From positions 1 through 64,000 of the forward strand of contig ONJM01000001.1 of assembly GCA_900318145.1 (NCBI GenBank): a stretch of DNA of 64,000 nucleotides. The letters run 5' to 3'. The stretch's first letter is position 1; each line of letters begins with the position of its first letter. This stretch comes from an uncultured Eubacteriales bacterium (GTDB lineage: Bacteria > Bacillota > Clostridia > Christensenellales > Aristaeellaceae). Below, piece by piece: positions 59,519 through 64,000 of the stretch. Under the pieces are notes generated by a model. That model saw nothing but the letters and a program-made list of their open reading frames with translations. It was not told where the DNA came from and made no database searches. The translations under genes were made by a program, and so were the position numbers.

Positions 59519-59550
59519 GGGGCTGTGATTTTCACAGCCCCGGTGGTTTT
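59519..59550 (+). terminator. Terminator
   Basis: GGGGCTGTGA/TCACAGCCCC with a three-base loop, then GGTGGTTTTT. It could also serve the convergent nucleotidase gene. Confidence 0.85.
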
Positions 59551-59582
59551 TCCGCTGAAATACAGGAATGCCGGATTTTTAT

Positions 59583-61283
59583 TTATTTCTGGATGGCCGA
59601 ACCGCGCGGCTGACCGTAGGTTTCCGCCTTGATCACGCCGTTGAGCACTTCGGTGACATACGCCATAACCACTTCGTCCATCGGAATTCCGGTGTCAAAG
59701 CTGGAACTGGAGCGGACGAATACGTTGTAGGTATCGCCGCCGGCTGCGCAGAAGTTGTTAGTTACGACCGCGTAGGTGGCTTCGGGGTCGAAGGCTTCCC
59801 CGTTGATGCCGTTGATGGTGACACGCTTGATGGAGGCGGGGGCAAAATAGCTGCTCTCCTTGCCGTCGAGGGTGTAAACCTCACCCTGGTCGTAGGCTAT
59901 AGACGTGTCGAGGGTCCAGCTGATGCCGGAAGTCTGGGGATAGCCGCCGACGGATTCGGGCGTGCAGAAGGTGGATGCTTCAAGGGCTTCCAGCAGCTCG
60001 GCGCCGGTGACATAGACCACGGAGACCGTGTTTCCGAAGGGCAGCACGGTGTTGATGTCCTTCTTCGTAACATCACCGATGCCAATGGCGGCACGGATAC
60101 CGCCGCCGTTGGTGATACCGACAACCGCGTTGGGTTCTACCTGCTCGATGCCGCCTTCCTTCAGGACGGACCATACCATCGCGTCGGTGATCAGGTCGCC
60201 AAGATTGGTTTCCTCCGTGCGGTTGCCGGGAGCCTTCGCGCCGTTCAGCTCGACTTCGGAGGTTGCGAATACAGCGCTGTATTCCTCGTCCACTTTGGCG
60301 GTAATCTCCTGTGCTTTAGCCTGGACAGCGCTGTCGGTATATTTGAATTCATGCAGGTCGGAGCCGAGATAGGTGCGGACCAGGAAGTGGTCTTCAATCG
60401 CCTTGGTTTCGTTGTCGATGACGATGACGCCGATGTGCGAGAACTTGGTGCCGGTGGACTGAATGGGCTCGCCGTTCTGGCCGGCGGTCATCACGTAGTG
60501 GCTGTGGCCGTCGATCACGAAGTCAATGCCGCTGACTTTCTGCAGGGTGTCGATCGAACGGTAGGCGTTCGTCTTGGATTCGGCGTCCATGCCCAGGTGG
60601 AACAGGCCGATGACCAGGTCCGCTTCCGGACGGACTTCATCAATGGCTTTCTGCGTGGTTTCATACAGCTTGTCGAAGGCCGCGAAGGTGATCATATTGA
60701 CCAGGCCGGGGTGAACCTTGGTGACGGTTTCGGGCGTTTCCACGCCGACGAAACCGATCTTCAGGCCGCTTTCGGTCTTCACGACGGCGGACGCCGGGAA
60801 AGCGGTTTCACCGGTCTCGTCCAGGGTAACGCTAGCGCAGACGGGAGTGAAGGTTACATTGGCAAGGTTCTCTTTCAGCTGTTCAAAGCCGAAGTCAAAT
60901 TCATGATTGCCCAGCGTTACGACATCATAGCCTGCGGCGTTCATCATTTCGACAGCGGCGGCGCCTTTGCTGGAACTGACGTAGATGGATCCCTGGCTGA
61001 AGTCGCCGGCGTCGGCAAGGATCACATCGGCGCCCAGCGTGATAAGGTAATCGCGCAGGCCGGCAATGTATGCATAACCGTCGATCTGGCCGTGAACGTC
61101 ATTGGAGTGCAGGATGATGGTTTTGCCGGTATAGTCGCCGGCAAGGCTGTACCGGACATCCGCGTGGGCCGCGAAATCCGCTTCGCCCCATTCAGCGTCC
61201 TCCGCGCCCGCGGAGAAGACGGCAGCCATGGAGAGAACCATGGCCAGCGCCAGGATCATTGAAAGCAGCTTTTTCATGTTCAT
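59583..61283 (-). CDS. Secreted 5'-nucleotidase/2',3'-cyclic phosphodiesterase family protein
   Basis: A 566-residue exported metallophosphoesterase (UshA-like). The signal peptide (NMKKLLSMILALAMVLSMAAVFSAGA) leads to the calcineurin-like domain with metal ligands in ILHSNDVHGQIDGYAY, ADAGDFSQGS, TLGNHEFDFG, GLFHLG and DGHSHY. The C-terminal nucleotide-binding domain shows TNGGGIRAAIGIGDVTKKDINTVLPFGN and ATYAVVTNNFCAAGGDTYNVF. It hydrolyses extracellular nucleotides or related phosphates to feed salvage. Start 61283 follows GGAAGGAG. Confidence 0.93.
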   Translation of the reverse strand: MNMKKLLSMILALAMVLSMAAVFSAGAEDAEWGEADFAAHADVRYSLAGDYTGKTIILHSNDVHGQIDGYAYIAGLRDYLITLGADVILADAGDFSQGSIYVSSSKGAAAVEMMNAAGYDVVTLGNHEFDFGFEQLKENLANVTFTPVCASVTLDETGETAFPASAVVKTESGLKIGFVGVETPETVTKVHPGLVNMITFAAFDKLYETTQKAIDEVRPEADLVIGLFHLGMDAESKTNAYRSIDTLQKVSGIDFVIDGHSHYVMTAGQNGEPIQSTGTKFSHIGVIVIDNETKAIEDHFLVRTYLGSDLHEFKYTDSAVQAKAQEITAKVDEEYSAVFATSEVELNGAKAPGNRTEETNLGDLITDAMVWSVLKEGGIEQVEPNAVVGITNGGGIRAAIGIGDVTKKDINTVLPFGNTVSVVYVTGAELLEALEASTFCTPESVGGYPQTSGISWTLDTSIAYDQGEVYTLDGKESSYFAPASIKRVTINGINGEAFDPEATYAVVTNNFCAAGGDTYNVFVRSSSSFDTGIPMDEVVMAYVTEVLNGVIKAETYGQPRGSAIQK

Positions 61284-61455
61284 AGGGATACCACTCCTTC
61301 CTTAGTTATGAATCTGTCGAGGGACTCTTCCTGCAGAAAGTATAGCAGAGGTGAGCAGAAAAAACAATCCGGGCGGCGGATTATTCTCCCGGCTTTTTCA
61401 GCCGCGGCCCCGTTCAATAATACATTGAAAAAACAGAAACACCGGGGGATTGGTT

Positions 61456-61485
61456 TTGACTTTTTGCGGGCGGGGAGCTTATCAT
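61456..61485 (+). promoter_or_regulatory. Promoter of the amino-acid ABC transporter operon
   Basis: TTGACT (61456-61461), 18-base spacer, TATCAT (61480-61485), 54 bases before the binding-protein gene. Confidence 0.65.
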
Positions 61486-61539
61486 ATTGGCAGGGAAGAG
61501 AAAGGTTTCTTCTATTAATTGATAACGGAGGTTTTTGCA

Positions 61540-62373
61540 ATGAGAAAGCTGATTGCGATGATTCTGGTTCTGATGACAGCGCTTGTTTCCGTTTCCTTCG
61601 CGGAGACGATTCCCGGCCTGGAGGACGGGGTGCTGACGGTGGCGATGGAATGCGCCTACGCTCCGTACAACTGGGCACAGGAGACCGATGCCAACGGCGC
61701 GGTTCCGATCAAGGATTCCAGCATGTATGCCAACGGATACGATGTCATGACCGCGAAGGCGATCTGCGACGCGAACGGATGGCAGCTGGAAGTGAAAAAG
61801 CTGGACTGGGATTCCCTGATTCCTGAAATCCAGAACGGCTACAGTGACGCGGTCATCGCTGGGCAGAGCATGACAGCGGACCGGATGGAAGTTGTGGACT
61901 TCGCGGGACCGTATCTGTACGCGACCATCGTATGCCTGACGAAGAAGGACAGCAAATTTGCCGAGGCGAAGGGCATTTCCGATCTGAAGGGCGGCACCTG
62001 CACCAGCCAGAGCGGTACGATCTGGTACAGCAGCTGCCTGCCGCAGATTCCTGAAGCAAATATCGGCATGCCGGCGGAATCCGCTCCCGCGATGCTGATG
62101 GCGGTGGCGTCCGGAATGGTGGACTTTGTCTGCACCGATATGCCGACAGCGCAGGGAGCGCTGATTGCCTATCCGGACCTGGTGATTCTCGACTTCGCGG
62201 GCAGCGGAGACGACTTTGAGGTTTCCGAGGAGGAGGTCAATATCGGTATTTCCGTGCAGAAGGGAAACACGGCGCTCGTGGATGCCATCAACAGCTATCT
62301 GAAGGACAAGACGGCGGACGATTTCAATGCCATGATGCAGGAAGCCATCAAAATCCAGCCCATCGGCGAATGA
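61540..62373 (+). CDS. Polar amino-acid ABC transporter substrate-binding protein
   Basis: A 277-residue exported protein of family 3 (PBPb). The signal peptide MRKLIAMILVLMTALVSVSFAE lacks a lipobox cysteine, which is unusual in a Gram-positive. LTVAMECAYAPYNWAQ, GYDVMTAKAICDANGWQLEVKKLDWDSLIPEIQNGYSDAVIAGQSMTADRMEVVDFAGPY and the hinge sequence VDFVCTDMPTAQGAL are typical of the fold. CGGAGG lies nine bases upstream of the start at 61540. First gene of the operon with permease and ATPase. Confidence 0.92.
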   Translation: MRKLIAMILVLMTALVSVSFAETIPGLEDGVLTVAMECAYAPYNWAQETDANGAVPIKDSSMYANGYDVMTAKAICDANGWQLEVKKLDWDSLIPEIQNGYSDAVIAGQSMTADRMEVVDFAGPYLYATIVCLTKKDSKFAEAKGISDLKGGTCTSQSGTIWYSSCLPQIPEANIGMPAESAPAMLMAVASGMVDFVCTDMPTAQGALIAYPDLVILDFAGSGDDFEVSEEEVNIGISVQKGNTALVDAINSYLKDKTADDFNAMMQEAIKIQPIGE

Positions 62374-62408
62374 TTCAGGGCACTACATCTGAAGGATGAG
62401 GAAATTCC

Positions 62409-63239
62409 ATGTTTGCACAGCTTCTTTCCGACATCAGCAGCCTTTGGGCAAGATACGGCTCCGTCTATCTGCAGGGCATCGCCAACACGCTGATCCTTGC
62501 GGTGACCGCGACGCTTATCGGATGTATCATCGGGTTTTTCTGCGGCATCCTGCAGACGATTCCCTACGGCCTCAATGACAACATCTTCAAAAAGATTCTG
62601 CTGAAGCTGATCCGGATTATTATCCGGGTCTATGTGGAAGTGTTCCGCGGAACGCCCATGATCCTGCAGGCGGTGTTCATCTATTACGGCATGCCGTATT
62701 TCTTCGGCATTGCCTTCAGGGATATCTGGACCGTCAGCATTGTCGTTGTTTCGGTCAATACCGGCGCGTATATGGCGGAATCCGTCCGCGGCGGCATCAT
62801 GAGCATTGATGTGGGGCAGTTTGAAGGCGCCAAGGCCATCGGCATGAACCACTGGCAGACCATGCTGCACATCATCCTGCCGCAGACGCTGCGGAATATC
62901 ATGCCGCAGATCGGCAACAACTACATTATCAACGTCAAGGATACTTCGGTAATGTTTATTATCGGGTTTTCCGACTTCTTCGCCGTGCATAAAATGGTGT
63001 CCGGAGCTGTGTTCAAGTATTTTCCCTCAGCGTTCATGGAAATGGGCGGATACCTGATCCTGACGCTGGTGGCTTCCTTCCTGCTGCGGAAGATGGAAAA
63101 GAAGCTGGCCGGGAAATCGAATTACGAGCTGGTGAACACGGACCAGCTGGTGATGACCGCGGGAACCTACAATTATCCGAAAGAAGCAGGGTCGCCTTTT
63201 GAAGAGGTAAACAAGGATTACAAAGGAGAGAAAAAATGA
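62409..63239 (+). CDS. Amino-acid ABC transporter permease
   Basis: A 276-residue HisMQ/GlnP-type permease with about five helices. [18 protein letters not shown] and the EAA loop [33 protein letters not shown] are conserved. The 40-residue cytoplasmic tail ([25 protein letters not shown]...) is longer than usual. It starts 35 bases after the binding protein and overlaps the ATPase gene by four bases. Confidence 0.93.
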   Translation: MFAQLLSDISSLWARYGSVYLQGIANTLILAVTATLIGCIIGFFCGILQTIPYGLNDNIFKKILLKLIRIIIRVYVEVFRGTPMILQAVFIYYGMPYFFGIAFRDIWTVSIVVVSVNTGAYMAESVRGGIMSIDVGQFEGAKAIGMNHWQTMLHIILPQTLRNIMPQIGNNYIINVKDTSVMFIIGFSDFFAVHKMVSGAVFKYFPSAFMEMGGYLILTLVASFLLRKMEKKLAGKSNYELVNTDQLVMTAGTYNYPKEAGSPFEEVNKDYKGEKK

Positions 63240-63970
63240 GCGAACGGATACTGGAAATACGCCATCTCTCCAAAGCCTTCGGGTCCCATGCCGTTCTGAA
63301 GGATATTGACTTTACGGTCGACCGGGGAGACGTCACGTCCATCATCGGGGCCAGCGGCAGCGGCAAATCCACGCTGCTCCGCTGCATCAACCTGCTGGAA
63401 ACGCCGACGACGGGAGAGATCTTTTTCCACGGAAAGGACGTGACAAAGGAAAAAGCCTCCGCCTACCGGGCCAAGGTGGGTATGGTGTTTCAGAATTTCA
63501 ACCTTTTCAGCAATCTGTCCGTGCTGGACAACTGCATGATCGGCCAGCAGAAGGTCAGCCGCATTCCGAAGGAAGAGGCGAAAAAGCGCGCGCTGTACTA
63601 CCTGAACAAGGTAGGGATGGCGCCGTACATCAACGCCCGGCCGAACCAGATTTCCGGCGGCCAGAAGCAGCGGGTGGCCATCGCGCGGGCGCTGGCCATG
63701 GAACCCGAGGTGCTGCTTTTTGACGAACCGACGTCCGCGCTGGACCCGGAAATGGTCGGGGAAGTGCTGGATGTCATGAAGTCGCTGGCCGCGGACCGGA
63801 TGACCATGCTGGTGGTGACGCACGAAATGGCTTTTGCCCGGGACGTGAGCACCCATGTGGTGTACATGGCGGACGGAATTATCGAGGAGCAGGGGAAACC
63901 GGAAAAGATCTTTACGGATCCGGAAAGCCCCAGCACCCGGAGCTTCCTGAAACGGATCCTGAACGAATAA
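63236..63970 (+). CDS. Amino-acid ABC transporter ATP-binding protein
   Basis: A 244-residue GlnQ-like ATPase: Walker [10 protein letters not shown] at about 38-46, Q-loop MVFQNFNLF, signature [15 protein letters not shown], Walker [13 protein letters not shown] and the H-loop VTHEMAFA. It powers uptake with the preceding permease and binding protein. It overlaps the permease by four bases, and the stop is at 63968-63970; the last 30 bases of the window hold nothing. Confidence 0.97.
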   Translation: MSERILEIRHLSKAFGSHAVLKDIDFTVDRGDVTSIIGASGSGKSTLLRCINLLETPTTGEIFFHGKDVTKEKASAYRAKVGMVFQNFNLFSNLSVLDNCMIGQQKVSRIPKEEAKKRALYYLNKVGMAPYINARPNQISGGQKQRVAIARALAMEPEVLLFDEPTSALDPEMVGEVLDVMKSLAADRMTMLVVTHEMAFARDVSTHVVYMADGIIEEQGKPEKIFTDPESPSTRSFLKRILNE

Positions 63971-64000
63971 GGACCGGAGGACGGACGAACTTCCGGCGCA

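Noticed and set aside
59568-61262. 564-codon rightward frame opposite the nucleotidase
   Set aside because: The leftward frame is an unmistakable 5'-nucleotidase with all metal ligands and a signal peptide.

Overview
The window reads as chromosome of a Gram-positive anaerobic Clostridia-like bacterium. Supporting signs are strong Shine-Dalgarno sites throughout, sigma-A promoters of the TTGACA/TATAAT type, a murB-rapZ-whiA cluster, a YybS-like gene followed by rplI and dnaB, a YhaM-type nuclease, a D-lactate-type dehydrogenase, and many secreted proteins with fibronectin, SdrD-like, BspA-like leucine-rich or L,D-transpeptidase domains. There is no outer-membrane machinery. A gut or rumen Clostridia lineage (Christensenellales/Aristaeellaceae-like) is my inference; no 16S gene is present to test it.

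Layout. 1-0.4 kb: an IS3-like end has cut an alpha/beta hydrolase gene. 0.6-2.9 kb: two secreted proteins of unknown role. 3.0-6.4 kb: flavin split-barrel protein, 5-formyl-THF cyclo-ligase, Nudix hydrolase, then a macro-domain protein and a VWA protein. 6.6-15.4 kb: housekeeping block (murB, rapZ, whiA, a large membrane protein, YybS-like, rplI, dnaB, yhaM). 15.5-21.9 kb: cell-surface block (lipoprotein, nine-repeat SdrD-like protein, L,D-transpeptidase). 22.1-26.1 kb: small metabolic genes and trpS.

26.2-42.5 kb is accessory. A first tRNA-Val gene is broken at the anticodon. It is followed by an IS-like remnant, the 3' end of a group II intron, a coiled-coil protein with about 36 copies of a 14-residue repeat, and a dead BspA-like gene. 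A second, intact tRNA-Val(GAC) is the left attachment site of an 11.7-kb element (30282-42050) bounded by a perfect 44-bp repeat of the tRNA 3' half. The element has a tyrosine integrase co-transcribed with an XRE repressor. Divergent from these is a replication module of small DNA-binding proteins and a primase-polymerase/helicase. A long array of small genes ends with a terminase-small-subunit-like protein, a sigma-70 factor, a second sigma-region-4-like regulator and a baseplate-like protein. It has no capsid, portal, large terminase, relaxase or type IV secretion gene. Size, gene order and content fit a phage satellite of the PICI type better than an ICE or an intact prophage; this is the main finding.

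42.7-64 kb returns to chromosome: two thioredoxin-fold secreted proteins, a 2,803-residue extracellular protein, an M13 metallopeptidase, small secreted and membrane proteins, a flavodoxin-fold reductase, a Nudix hydrolase, a secreted 5'-nucleotidase, and a three-gene polar amino-acid ABC transporter (binding protein, permease, ATPase).
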